A stretch of DNA of 64,000 bases from CAVOGJ01 sp963695405. GTDB lineage: Bacteria > Planctomycetota > Planctomycetia > Pirellulales > Pirellulaceae. Of this stretch, positions 9,503-18,132 are shown piece after piece (position 1 is the stretch's first letter; each line of letters begins with the position of its first letter). The notes below the pieces were generated by a model. That model saw only the letters and a list, made by a program, of their open reading frames with translations, had not been told where the DNA came from and did not search any database. The stretch is from contig CAVOGJ010000010.1 of assembly GCA_963695405.1 (NCBI GenBank), positions 115,041-179,040 on the forward strand, read 5' to 3'. The position numbers and the translations under genes are program-made.

Positions 9503-9997
9503 TGGTCCGCCTCCAATTTCAATAGCGTAACAGGGACGTTCAGCCGTCCCACGTCGCGACGGCAGAGCCAGTCTGCCCCCACGCCTCGATTGACCCATCG
9601 GTCGGACGCCGTGGTTGCAACCGTCATGCCAGAAATCAGGACATTCCCGCGTTTTGCTGATCAATCGCGGCCATTGGACAGGGAGAACCGATGAAAGGCG
9701 ACCCGTCAGTGCCCGACGGGCCACAGAAGATGCGCAAGAGAACGGCAAGCGATGTTGCGCTGTTAGGCAGTCCCCCACTCGTTAGCGGTTAACCGAGAGT
9801 CCGTCGCAAGCAACCGTTGGTGCCGAACAGCTACTCACGAACCAAGGCAAGCTCAAGTCGCTCCCTGGCCCGGTGGGCGATCTCCGATCAATCAATCAGG
9901 CGAGGTAATCCTTTCCGGCTGTTGGCGCCGAAAACGGACTTGCGGGAGATGCGCGGCAACCGACTGGAGCCACAGCGACCGCTTGTGGGACGACGCA
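9503..9997. other. intergenic region upstream of amt
   Basis: About 495 bases. Besides the amt ribosome site (GGAGG, about 9510-9514) I see no gene. Open frames on both strands here are Arg/Ser-rich shadows. Confidence 0.45.
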
Positions 9998-10606
9998 TCA
10001 TGCCGGCTGCACGCGGATGGTTCCACAGCCTTGTGATTCGCGACTTCCTGCTGTTGCCAGTCGGCCGACCAACTTTGCAGCAACGAGTCGATCTGCTGAT
10101 GAGTCTGACGAGCTTGTTCCTTTTCCAGCGGCGACGGGGGGAGGAACGGTCCGCTTGTTTCGACCGCCAGCGACGCTCAGCCCATTCATGTCGGGCGAGC
10201 CTCGCGGTACGATTGCCCGGTCTGGCGACGCCGACGCGACCGGCCGGTGATAAAGTTCATGTAAGGCATCTACCTGCATCGCTCGCAGGGAGTGACCGCG
10301 CTCCGGATCGACGTTCCACAATTTGGTCGTGGACAGCGGGACGTCGACCGCCTGATAGCCGGGAGGCACGGGGAGATCGTCCGGGAATGCCTCGAATTGT
10401 ATTTGCTGTATCCGAGCTGGCCACACGGTCGTTGGTATCGGGTGTGCGAGTTGTCGGTGGCTGGCCACGACCGGGCCTGACACGAGGGGGCACGTTGCCC
10501 GAACCGCCTTGCCTGCTCGGGTTGTCATCCCTTCGCCAGCCATCAAGCAGGCGCGACCACTAAGGGCTATGGATGCGAAGACGAGAAGTCGCCATTGCCG
10601 ATGCAT
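9998..10606 (-). CDS. hypothetical secreted protein
   Basis: 202 residues, not recognised. It starts MHRQWRLLVFASIALSGRA, which resembles a signal peptide (basic start, hydrophobic core), and has a middle part with ordinary composition (QFEAFPDDLPVPPGYQAVDV). The C-terminal third is low-complexity Ser/Ala/Arg. No motif identifies it. The opposite strand also has an open frame over this stretch, of poorer composition. Lies between ftsY and amt on the same strand as both. It could be a lineage-specific envelope protein or not a gene at all. Confidence 0.35.
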   Translation of the reverse strand: MHRQWRLLVFASIALSGRACLMAGEGMTTRAGKAVRATCPLVSGPVVASHRQLAHPIPTTVWPARIQQIQFEAFPDDLPVPPGYQAVDVPLSTTKLWNVDPERGHSLRAMQVDALHELYHRPVASASPDRAIVPRGSPDMNGLSVAGGRNKRTVPPPVAAGKGTSSSDSSADRLVAAKLVGRLATAGSRESQGCGTIRVQPA

Positions 10607-10993
10607 CGATCCTCGCACTCCTTTGCTGGCAAGCCGCGACTGCTCGAAGCCGCGGTCACGCGTCGCTTCGCTCTCCAGACAAAATCACCCTTGACTTGTC
10701 CATGTCGTCTGTGCTGAATCAAGGTATCGGTGTATCGATTGGCTCGAATGCAGGGAATACGGCGGGCCTGGGGTGAGTAGCGAGCGTCGAATTCCTGCGG
10801 CAATGCTTGTAGGTGTCGCAGCAGACACGACAATGCTTGGGGACGTATGGCCTGTAACGACGAGTCGCCTTGTAGGCCTCGCGGAGCCGGATTCGTGGGA
10901 ACAATCCCTACATTTGCCACCTGGGCGACCCGCCTGGATGGGTTGTAGTGGCCCGCCCGAAGGTGAGGAATTTAACGGCCAGCCACGATGCCG
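10607..10993. other. intergenic region with unassigned minus-strand reading frames
   Basis: About 390 bases between the hypothetical gene and ftsY. Minus-strand frames are open across 10567-10920 but none carries a ribosome site or a fold I recognise. No SRP RNA signature is seen despite the nearby ftsY. Confidence 0.3.
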
Positions 10994-12034
10994 CTAGGAC
11001 ACCTGATTTACGAGGCCTTCGAATAGCGCCTCGACAAATTGCGTCGATTCAAAGACGGCCAGATCGCTCGGTTGTTCACCGACGCCAATGAATTTGACGG
11101 GCAGATCAAACTGCTGCCGGATCGGGATGACCACGCCTCCCTTGGCCGTGCCATCTAACTTGGCCAGTACGATCCCCGTACATTCGACCGCCTCCGAAAA
11201 GCCACGTGCCTGACTGATACCGTTCTGTCCAGCGGTTGCGTCCAACACAAGCAGGACCTCGTGTGGCGCGTCGGCGATTTGTTTGGTGATGACGCGGCGA
11301 ATTTTGCTCAACTGCTCCATCAGATTCGTCTGTGTCTGCAGCCGACCGGCCGTGTCGACGATACACACATCGGCATTTGTTTCCAGCGCCGTAGCAACGG
11401 CCCGATGAGCCACGCTCGCGGGATCGCTATTTGCCGCGCCCTTGACAATTTCTACTCCCAGCCGCTCGGCCCAAATCGCCAGTTGTTCGACGGCGGCCGC
11501 GCGAAACGTATCGCCGGCCCCCAGCACCACCGATTTGCCCTCAGCAGCGAATCGGGCAGCCAGCTTGGCGATCGAGGTTGTTTTTCCGGATCCATTCACG
11601 CCAACGACCATGATCACGGTAGGGCCCTCCGCAGCGAGACGGACCGATTCCGTGGGTTGGCGGGTTAATTCGTTCAGTTTTCGTTTCACGTCGGCCAGAA
11701 TATCCTCCATGTGGACGATCCGGGCACGGAAGTCGCGTTCAATTTCGTCCCGTATTTCAGCCGCCGGTCCCGCTCCCATGTCGGTGTGGATCAAGACGGC
11801 GTAGAGGCGGTCGAGAAACGCGTCATCCAACAACTCTCCCTCACGCTTGAACAGATCGCGAACGTCCGTATTCAGCACCTGGGTCGTCTTCTTCAATCCT
11901 TGCCGCAATCTGGCCAATACACCCTGCGATTCTGCAGCCGCATCTGCCGAGCGAGCCATGGCCGCGGGGGCTGCCGCACTTTGGTCATCTCCCGCGTCTT
12001 TGGATTTGCCTCGTAAACGATCGAAGAGTGCCAT
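10994..12034 (-). CDS. ftsY: signal recognition particle receptor FtsY
   Basis: 346-residue SRP GTPase that docks ribosome-nascent-chain-SRP complexes at the membrane. A short basic start (MALFDRLRGKSK) and a brief Ala-rich A region precede the N domain (about 35-125) and G domain. G1 GVNGSGKTTSIAKLA, DTFRAAAVEQL, G3 DTAGRLQTQTNLMEQL and G4 LAKLDGTAKGG are all present, as is the C-terminal GVGEQPSDL. The acidic A domain is much shorter than in E. coli, like the compact forms of many bacteria. Last gene of the minus-strand run coaE-rho-ribH-nusB-ftsY, 228 bases after nusB across a small tandem repeat. Confidence 0.97.
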   Translation of the reverse strand: MALFDRLRGKSKDAGDDQSAAAPAAMARSADAAAESQGVLARLRQGLKKTTQVLNTDVRDLFKREGELLDDAFLDRLYAVLIHTDMGAGPAAEIRDEIERDFRARIVHMEDILADVKRKLNELTRQPTESVRLAAEGPTVIMVVGVNGSGKTTSIAKLAARFAAEGKSVVLGAGDTFRAAAVEQLAIWAERLGVEIVKGAANSDPASVAHRAVATALETNADVCIVDTAGRLQTQTNLMEQLSKIRRVITKQIADAPHEVLLVLDATAGQNGISQARGFSEAVECTGIVLAKLDGTAKGGVVIPIRQQFDLPVKFIGVGEQPSDLAVFESTQFVEALFEGLVNQVS

Positions 12035-12110
12035 ACGCGAACTACCTTATGAAAAGACCGGCGATGGTGGCCCAGCGAATGGTTGGCTGCATGCCAATTT
12101 CGAGACCCTA

Positions 12111-12162
12111 TGTGTCGGCAATGTGTGTCGAAGATGTGTGTCGGCGATGTATGTCAGAGACG
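12111..12162. repeat. four imperfect 13-bp tandem repeats
   Basis: Units at 12111, 12124, 12137 and 12150 read TGTGTCGGCAATG, TGTGTCGAAGATG, TGTGTCGGCGATG and TATGTCAGAGACG. They sit in the nusB-ftsY spacer, about 75 bases upstream of the ftsY start. Confidence 0.8.
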
Positions 12163-12262
12163 TCAAGGTCGGCCGCTCGATCGATCGCCAAGGTATCTTG
12201 ATCGGGATCGAGCAATTCCGCCGATGGAACCCTGTCACTGTGCCCGCGCCGAGGGTCCAATG

Positions 12263-12700
12263 TCAACCCGCGTCCTCGGGACGATTCGTACGGGCGGCGT
12301 CCTTTCCCTGCAGAAACTTGTCCAAGATACCATTGACAAATTGCGACGACTGGGCCGAACCAAAACGTCTCGCCAGGTCGACGGCCTCGTTGATTGCCAC
12401 GCGACCTGGTGTTTCCGTGAAGAGGATTTCGAAGGCCCCTAGCCGAAGCACATTGCGGTCGGTCGCCGCCATCCGCCCCAGCGCCCAATTGGCGGCCCGC
12501 TGCGAGAGCATCTGATCGAGTTCCTCCCGATTTCGCAGCACACCCTGCAGTAGCGTCATCGCGAAATCGACCAGTTCCTGGTTGCCGTGCAATCGCGCGG
12601 TGACGAAGGATTCGTCATCGGCAATCTTACGATCCGGGTTGAGGTCGAACCGGTAAAGGGCCTGAAGAACGACTTCGCGGGCGCGACTGCGGCGAGACAT
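12263..12700 (-). CDS. nusB: transcription antitermination factor NusB
   Basis: 145-residue all-helical NusB, which with NusE (S10) binds boxA RNA in rRNA antitermination. It begins MSRRSRAREVVLQALYRFDL, the canonical basic RNA-binding start, and contains ALGRMAATDRNVLRLGAFEI and VAINEAVDLARRFGS, the most conserved part of the family. Normal length with a short hydrophilic tail. Follows ribH after about 185 bases on the minus strand; ribH-nusB adjacency is widespread in bacteria. Confidence 0.96.
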   Translation of the reverse strand: MSRRSRAREVVLQALYRFDLNPDRKIADDESFVTARLHGNQELVDFAMTLLQGVLRNREELDQMLSQRAANWALGRMAATDRNVLRLGAFEILFTETPGRVAINEAVDLARRFGSAQSSQFVNGILDKFLQGKDAARTNRPEDAG

Positions 12701-12885
12701 GATGGGCCGGATCGGAACAAAGAAGCGAGCGGGGGGAGCCGGCGGGGATGACGGCTCGTTAGATTATAGGAACTTATCGCGCCCGCGGGCAGACAGATTC
12801 GCCCTGATCGAACACTTTTGCTCTTGTCGCCAAGGAGCGAGCCGCCGGTCAAGCTTTGGTCCACCTGATTCGCCACGCAAGGCAC

Positions 12886-13365
12886 TCATTCTTTTCGCGA
12901 TCGTATCCGCCGCAAAAGTCCGACCATCTCCAGCGCGGACTCGGCACACTCGACTCCCTTGTTGCCAACATTTCCGCCGGCGCGATGAATCGCCTGCTCC
13001 AGCGATTGGCAAGTCAACACGCCGAAGAGGAAGGGGATATCGAATTCGAGTGCCAGTTTGCCGAGACTTCCACTGACCTGTTGATTGATGTGCTGGTCGT
13101 GGCTGGTTTCCCCGCGGATGACGGCTCCCAAGCAAAGCACGGCCGCATACCGTCCCGTCGCGGCCATCTGCTTCGCCGCCAACGGAATCTCCCAGGCACC
13201 CGGAACCCAGGCCACATCGATCTGTGCGGGTGTCACTCCATGAGCCACCAGTGTCTCGATGGCTCCGTCCAGCAATTTGTTCGTGATCGAGTCGTTGTAG
13301 CGGGACACCACAATCGCATAATTTCCTAGTCCGTCACTTTTCTCACCGCTCAAAATCGTGACCAC
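12886..13365 (-). CDS. ribH: 6,7-dimethyl-8-ribityllumazine synthase
   Basis: 159 residues from a GTG at 13365, preceded by AAGGA at good spacing; the reading frame is open 26 codons further upstream, but that stretch does not match the family and would make the protein too long. Condenses 5-amino-6-ribitylaminouracil with 3,4-dihydroxy-2-butanone 4-phosphate in riboflavin synthesis, as an icosahedral or pentameric particle. Seen: YAIVVSRYND, VPGAWEIPLAAKQ, CLGAVIRGETSHDQHI (with the active-site His), and PFLFGVLTCQSLEQA. Lies between rho and nusB. Confidence 0.95.
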   Translation of the reverse strand: MVTILSGEKSDGLGNYAIVVSRYNDSITNKLLDGAIETLVAHGVTPAQIDVAWVPGAWEIPLAAKQMAATGRYAAVLCLGAVIRGETSHDQHINQQVSGSLGKLALEFDIPFLFGVLTCQSLEQAIHRAGGNVGNKGVECAESALEMVGLLRRIRSRKE

Positions 13366-13452
13366 GATCGCAGATTCCTTATGGGCGAGGTGTCGGGGTG
13401 TAAGACGAGACCAGACGACGGGGAGTTGATCGAGCGACGACAAGTCCCGCGA

Positions 13453-14937
13453 TCAATCGTCAACATTGATATTCATGAGGAACTCGGCATTGCACTGGGT
13501 CTTGGCAAGCCGCGTCAAGAGCAACTCCATGGCATCCAAGGCATTCGACTCATTGAGGATTCGTCGTAGCTTGCAGACACGTCGATGTTCCTCCGGATCC
13601 ATGAGCATTTCTTCACGCCGTGTACCACTGCGACTGATGTCGATGGCGGGCCACAGCCGCCGATCCACGAGGGCCCGGTCGAGGACGATCTCCTGATTAC
13701 CGGTACCTTTGAATTCCTCAAAAATCACGTCGTCCATTTTACTGCCGGTATCAATCAATGCCGTGGCGATGATCGTCAACGAGCCGCCTTCCTCTACCTT
13801 GCGTGCCGAACCGAAAAATCGTTTGGGCCGCTGCATTGCGTTCGCATCAAGGCCGCCCGAGAGCACTTTTCCCGAGGCGGGACATTCAGAATTCCAAGCG
13901 CGGGCGAGTCGCGTGATCGAGTCAAGAAAGATGACGACATCGGTGCCGCATTCGACCATCCGCTTGGCTTTCTCGATGACCATCTCCGATACCTGCACAT
14001 GTCGCGCGGCCGGCTCGTCAAAGGTCGAACTGACCACTTCGCAGTTCTTCCCCTTCACCTGCCGTTCCATATCGGTCACTTCCTCCGGCCGTTCATCAAT
14101 GAGCAGCATCATCACGTAAGCCTGAGGATAGTTCTTAATTACCGCCTTGGCCATTTTTTGCATCAAAATCGTCTTCCCGGCCCGCGGAGGGCTGACGATT
14201 AATCCCCGTTGTCCGAATCCAATCGGGACGATCATATCGACCACCCGACCCTCCAAACCGTCCGCCGTGGTTTCCATGATGATGCGCGTGTCAGGATGAA
14301 GTGGTGTCAAATGGTCGAATTCAATACGGTTGGCCGACAAATTCGGATCCTGGTAATTGATCGCTTCCACACGCAGGAGGGCGAAGTAACGCTCGTTTTC
14401 TTTCGGCGGCCGAATCTGGCCAGAAATGGTCGTGCCGGTCTTGAGCCCAAAACGACGGATCTGACTGGGCGAGACATAGATATCATCGGGACAGGAAAGA
14501 TAATGGTGTTCCGGGCTGCGGAGAAATCCAAATCCGTCGGGTAGGATCTCCAGCGTTCCCTCACCATACATCAAGCCATTCATCTTCACCCGCTCGCGGA
14601 GGATGGTGAAGATTAATTCCTGCTTTTGCATGCCGGCAACTTCTGACAGATTGCCCTTCCGCGCCTCCTCAATTAGATCCGCCATGGACATTTGTTGCAG
14701 ATCCGCAATGTGCGTCCCCCCACGCAATTTGAGCGCTTCGTAGTCCTTGGAAACGACCTCCCCGGGACGACCATCGCGAGCCGCCTGCTGGAGATCCTTG
14801 GCGATTTCCTCCGCCAGCGATTGCGGTTCTGGTTCTGATGTCGATGGAGACGAGTGCTTTCCCCGCGGACGTCGCCGATCGGCCGTCTTGGAGGGATGGG
14901 TCGGGGTACCGCGTTCCGGAATTTTGTCACCGGACAT
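13453..14937 (-). CDS. rho: transcription termination factor Rho
   Basis: 494-residue hexameric RNA helicase that ends transcription. A hydrophilic, basic N-terminal extension of about 45 residues, common in this phylum, precedes the Rho N domain and the cold-shock RNA-binding fold (EGTLEILPDGFGFLRSPEHH). Walker A is SPPRAGKTILMQKMA, Walker B VVIFLDSITRLARA; GTRREEML and the R-loop follow. The start ATG has AGGAG 7 bases upstream. Stop lies about 90 bases before the ribH start, so cotranscription is likely. Confidence 0.97.
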   Translation of the reverse strand: MSGDKIPERGTPTHPSKTADRRRPRGKHSSPSTSEPEPQSLAEEIAKDLQQAARDGRPGEVVSKDYEALKLRGGTHIADLQQMSMADLIEEARKGNLSEVAGMQKQELIFTILRERVKMNGLMYGEGTLEILPDGFGFLRSPEHHYLSCPDDIYVSPSQIRRFGLKTGTTISGQIRPPKENERYFALLRVEAINYQDPNLSANRIEFDHLTPLHPDTRIIMETTADGLEGRVVDMIVPIGFGQRGLIVSPPRAGKTILMQKMAKAVIKNYPQAYVMMLLIDERPEEVTDMERQVKGKNCEVVSSTFDEPAARHVQVSEMVIEKAKRMVECGTDVVIFLDSITRLARAWNSECPASGKVLSGGLDANAMQRPKRFFGSARKVEEGGSLTIIATALIDTGSKMDDVIFEEFKGTGNQEIVLDRALVDRRLWPAIDISRSGTRREEMLMDPEEHRRVCKLRRILNESNALDAMELLLTRLAKTQCNAEFLMNINVDD

Positions 14938-15043
14938 ACCAGAACTCCTGGAGGGATGAGAGCGAGGGAGTGACCGACTTCCCAGCCGGCATCGATGAGA
15001 GGCGATCAGGGATTACGAAAAAGGCAGGTGTTCCGGGCGCGGT

Positions 15044-15646
15044 TCAATGAGATAAGGCTTGCCAATACTTCCGCACCTGTTCATAGGTGTCTTCCAAAGT
15101 ACCAGAATTGTCAATAACAGTCGTGGCCCGCCTCCGTTTTTCCTCAATTGGCAGCTGCGACCGTTCGCGGTCTTTTAGTTCTGCCTCTGTCCAACCACGG
15201 GCTTTCGCGCGATCGAGACGTTGCTCATAAGGCGACTCGACAAAAATCAGCTTGTCACAGTGCCGATCCCATCCTGCCTTGAACATCACCGGGGCATCGA
15301 TAATGACAGCCGGTAGCCGCGCTTCGGCCTGCCAATGGCGCAGTTGCGCCAGCATCCGTTCCGTAATGCGGGGGTGCGTGACCGATTCCCAAAACGCCAG
15401 CTCTTCGGCCGCCGCCGGAGCACCGCCGAACACGCGTTGCGCCACCGCGGCGCGGCAAAGTTGGCCGTCGCCGTCCACCACAGCATCCCCCCACCGCTGA
15501 CGGGCGATGTCGATCACTCCCGGCGTTGCCAGCACGACTTTCGCCAAACCATCCGCGTCGATCACGCCGGCACCCAAACGAGCCAGTTCGGCCGACACCA
15601 GGCTCTTGCCACTTGCAACGCCGCCCGTGATACCAATAACGAACAT
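15044..15646 (-). CDS. coaE: dephospho-CoA kinase
   Basis: 200-residue P-loop kinase that phosphorylates the 3'-OH of dephospho-CoA, the last step of CoA synthesis. Walker A is GITGGVASGKS; DADGLAKVV and FWESVTHPRI match the family's substrate and lid regions, and YEQRLDRAKARGW is the usual late motif. Normal length. First recognisable gene of the minus-strand run leading into rho 107 bases on; a divergent gene begins on the other side of the 590-base upstream spacer. Confidence 0.95.
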   Translation of the reverse strand: MFVIGITGGVASGKSLVSAELARLGAGVIDADGLAKVVLATPGVIDIARQRWGDAVVDGDGQLCRAAVAQRVFGGAPAAAEELAFWESVTHPRITERMLAQLRHWQAEARLPAVIIDAPVMFKAGWDRHCDKLIFVESPYEQRLDRAKARGWTEAELKDRERSQLPIEEKRRRATTVIDNSGTLEDTYEQVRKYWQALSH

Positions 15647-16239
15647 GCCCTCGTCCCCCGCCTTTCACCAATTTCGACGCGCTCGCGGGCATCTGCTGGC
15701 ATCGAGATCGGAACGACCATTCGAGGCAAACGACGTAGACACATGCCACTGTCTAGCGTCTACGGGGTATCTGGCCGAGACAAGCCGATCCTGGGGGTCG
15801 TGTACCAGACGCCCCGCAGCCCCAGTCCGCTGCTATCGCAAAGGATAATTCTTTCGCGGTTTACCTGCCAGTAATCGCAGCGATTCCGTTTGAAATCGCG
15901 ACAGCCGTCCAGCCAGGGCAAGCCCAGCGGTCCAGTAGCAGCCGCTCGGGCCAGGTTTCCGCGGGCCTGGCGGCCGTTTGATTCCGCGTGACTGTCACAA
16001 TCCACACCCGGCCGCATCGCGAGATACCGCGTTCGGTCGATTTCTTTGACTTTCAAAATTCACCTGATTAGATTGGCCTTAGGTCCTGTGGAGGCAATGT
16101 CCTACCACGGAAGGACTTGCGACATGCCAACCGCGGCTTGTCTCGCTCCCACTCCTCGGCACAGCGGGCTGGCTCGACGGCGTGGGTCTTTACGGGAGCG
16201 GCAGGTCGCATCGTCAGTTCATTGTGAAGGATGTCCACC
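15647..16239. other. divergent intergenic region upstream of coaE
   Basis: About 590 bases between coaE and the plus-strand coiled-coil gene. No gene, RNA or strong palindrome recognised. GAAGGA at 16226-16231 is the ribosome site of the next gene. Confidence 0.45.
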
Positions 16240-17637
16240 ATGGCGAAACGTGAAAGCCAAGGTCTTCAGATCGCGCTCATCTTGTTGGTCATGCTGACCG
16301 TAATCTTGTGTATCGCCACTTATTTTTTCTGGAGCCAAGGCGAGAAGCTCAAGACACAACTCGCCAGCGCAAAAGAGGCGGCGGCGACGGCCGATACGAA
16401 TCGGAATCAGATGATCGACCAGAATATCCGGTTGAAACAGCTGATCGGACATGGTGAACAAGACGATATGTCGGACATTGACAACGCTTACCAGCAAACC
16501 ATGCTGCTGTACGGACAAAGTGTTCCGGAGGGAGAGCGGAACTATCGTGGGTTACCGGAACACCTGGTGAACGTGATTCAGGAGCGCAATAAGCAGATTA
16601 ACGAACTGTCCGCCAACGAGCGAAAGTTGAAAAACGACCAAAAAGCGACGGTGGAGAAACTTGAAAAGCAGCTGGCCGATACGATGGCCGAATGGAACCA
16701 GGCCAAGCAGGATGCCGAGAAATGGCGGGCCGAGTTCGGCAAGACACAACAGGACCTTGAAGGCAAGGTCGCCGCCGCCGAAAAAGCGTATGCCTCCGCG
16801 CAACGGAAACTCGTGACGGAAAAAAACAAACTGAGGGAGCAGTTGAACGAAACCAGCAACAATGAGGAAACACTTCTCACCCGCGTCGGTGATTTGGAGA
16901 AGAAGCTGACGAGTATCCAGCGAAAGACCTTCGAAACAGCCGACGGCAAGATTACGTTTGTCAACCAAAGCTCTCGATTTGTGTACATCAATCTCGGGCG
17001 CACCGACGCACTGCAGCGGCAGGTCACGTTCAGCGTTTACGACGTCGACGAGAATAATCTGGCGCGTGCCGAGCCGAAGGGGAGCATTGAAGTTACCCGG
17101 CTGTTGGGTGACCACTTGGCCGAGGCGCGTATCCTGGATGATGCGGTGACGGATCCTATTATTTCCGGGGACTTGATCTACTCGCCGATCTGGCAGCCCG
17201 GTCAACCCGTGCGTTTCGCCCTCGCCGGCCTACTCGATGTGGATCGAGATGGTGTCGACGATCGCGACCTGATCAGGAATTTGATCTCACTCAATGGCGG
17301 GAAAGTCGACGCGGACCTGTCCGCAAGCGGTCAGCGATCGGGACAGTTATCCATCGAAACGCGGTACCTTGTTTTGGGCAAAGTCGAGTCGAGGAATGAA
17401 GCCGCGACCCGAGCCTTGCGGGACTTACGACAAGAGGCCAAGACCTTTGGCGCTACCGAAGTTCCCTTGGAACGGTTTCTCGCGGACATGGGCTACCAGA
17501 GCGTCGGTCGGACCCTGACGGCGGGTCCCGACGCCGAAGCCTCCGACTACCGGACGAAACCCTATCGAGAAGGTACGGGGCGCTTTCGCCCCCGCAAACC
17601 GCCCGTCCGCAAATTGGACGCGACTCTTGAAGAGTAG
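16240..17637 (+). CDS. membrane-anchored coiled-coil protein
   Basis: 465 residues. One N-terminal membrane helix (IALILLVMLTVILCIATYFF) is followed by about 200 residues of heptad-rich, Lys/Glu/Gln-rich coiled coil, then a compact domain (KITFVNQSSRFVYINLGRTD onward) and a C-terminal stretch whose IRNLISLNGGKV and TRYLVLGKV spacing recalls a BRCT-like fold. I chose the ATG at 16240 because GAAGGA lies 8 bases before it; an ATG at 16231 overlaps that site. Likely faces the periplasm. Not assigned to a known family; probably a phylum-specific structural protein. Confidence 0.8.
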   Translation: MAKRESQGLQIALILLVMLTVILCIATYFFWSQGEKLKTQLASAKEAAATADTNRNQMIDQNIRLKQLIGHGEQDDMSDIDNAYQQTMLLYGQSVPEGERNYRGLPEHLVNVIQERNKQINELSANERKLKNDQKATVEKLEKQLADTMAEWNQAKQDAEKWRAEFGKTQQDLEGKVAAAEKAYASAQRKLVTEKNKLREQLNETSNNEETLLTRVGDLEKKLTSIQRKTFETADGKITFVNQSSRFVYINLGRTDALQRQVTFSVYDVDENNLARAEPKGSIEVTRLLGDHLAEARILDDAVTDPIISGDLIYSPIWQPGQPVRFALAGLLDVDRDGVDDRDLIRNLISLNGGKVDADLSASGQRSGQLSIETRYLVLGKVESRNEAATRALRDLRQEAKTFGATEVPLERFLADMGYQSVGRTLTAGPDAEASDYRTKPYREGTGRFRPRKPPVRKLDATLEE

Positions 17638-17783
17638 CCTCCGTCAGGTCACCGCGAACGGGCGCTGCTTATCGAAAAAACAGACCCGTTGGTCGTCGCC
17701 TCCCGGATGCCTAAAATGCTGCTGGCCGCCATCCGCAGCGGCCGATTCTGTTTGTGATGGTCAGCCGCGTGAGGGAGCCTCTG

Positions 17784-18056
17784 ATGTCCGATCGCCAACC
17801 GCACCACACGCCTCTGTCCGCCCTGGCGACTCTTGATCGCGAGTACTTGGTCGTGCGAGCCAAACTGCTCGAGGTCGCCGCTGCCCTCGACCGAATCGAT
17901 CGGGGTGCGGGAAACGTGGCGGACGATCCCCGTATGGCGGAAATTCGGCGGGCGATTGAGATCCTTTCCCATCCTTCACCGCCGCGTGCCTACGAAGTGC
18001 AACTGAATTTCTCCCTGCCCTACGACGGGTCCTGGCGCGAGGCGTGGAGCCTTTGA
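17784..18056 (+). CDS. small hypothetical protein
   Basis: 90 residues (MSDRQPHHTPLSAL start), not recognised. A helical middle (LDREYLVVRAKLLEVAAAL) and a C-terminal end YEVQLNFSLPYDGSWREAW are unlike random translation. Ends 76 bases before the TatD-family gene on the same strand, which suggests it belongs to the ebo-like cluster. It is too short to be EboA. An in-frame ATG 30 bases upstream is possible. Confidence 0.5.
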   Translation: MSDRQPHHTPLSALATLDREYLVVRAKLLEVAAALDRIDRGAGNVADDPRMAEIRRAIEILSHPSPPRAYEVQLNFSLPYDGSWREAWSL

Positions 18057-18132
18057 TGCCGCCTCGGTGCTCGACGACTCGCTTCCGTGTCCTCCCATAT
18101 GACTCTGTGATTTTGAAAGTCTTCTGCATCTC

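Noticed and set aside
9807..9826. Sigma-54-like element upstream of amt (GGCAC...TTGC on minus)
   Set aside because: Spacing between GG and GC is 11 instead of 10 and it lies over 300 bases from the start codon.
9817..10563. 248-codon open frame on plus
   Set aside because: Arg/Ser/Pro-rich, no ribosome site, no motif; antisense to a slightly better minus-strand candidate.
10607..10993. SRP RNA near ftsY
   Set aside because: The conserved GGAAGCAGC-type loop is not found on either strand.
17784..18056. EboA
   Set aside because: EboA proteins are about twice this length and no matching motif is seen.
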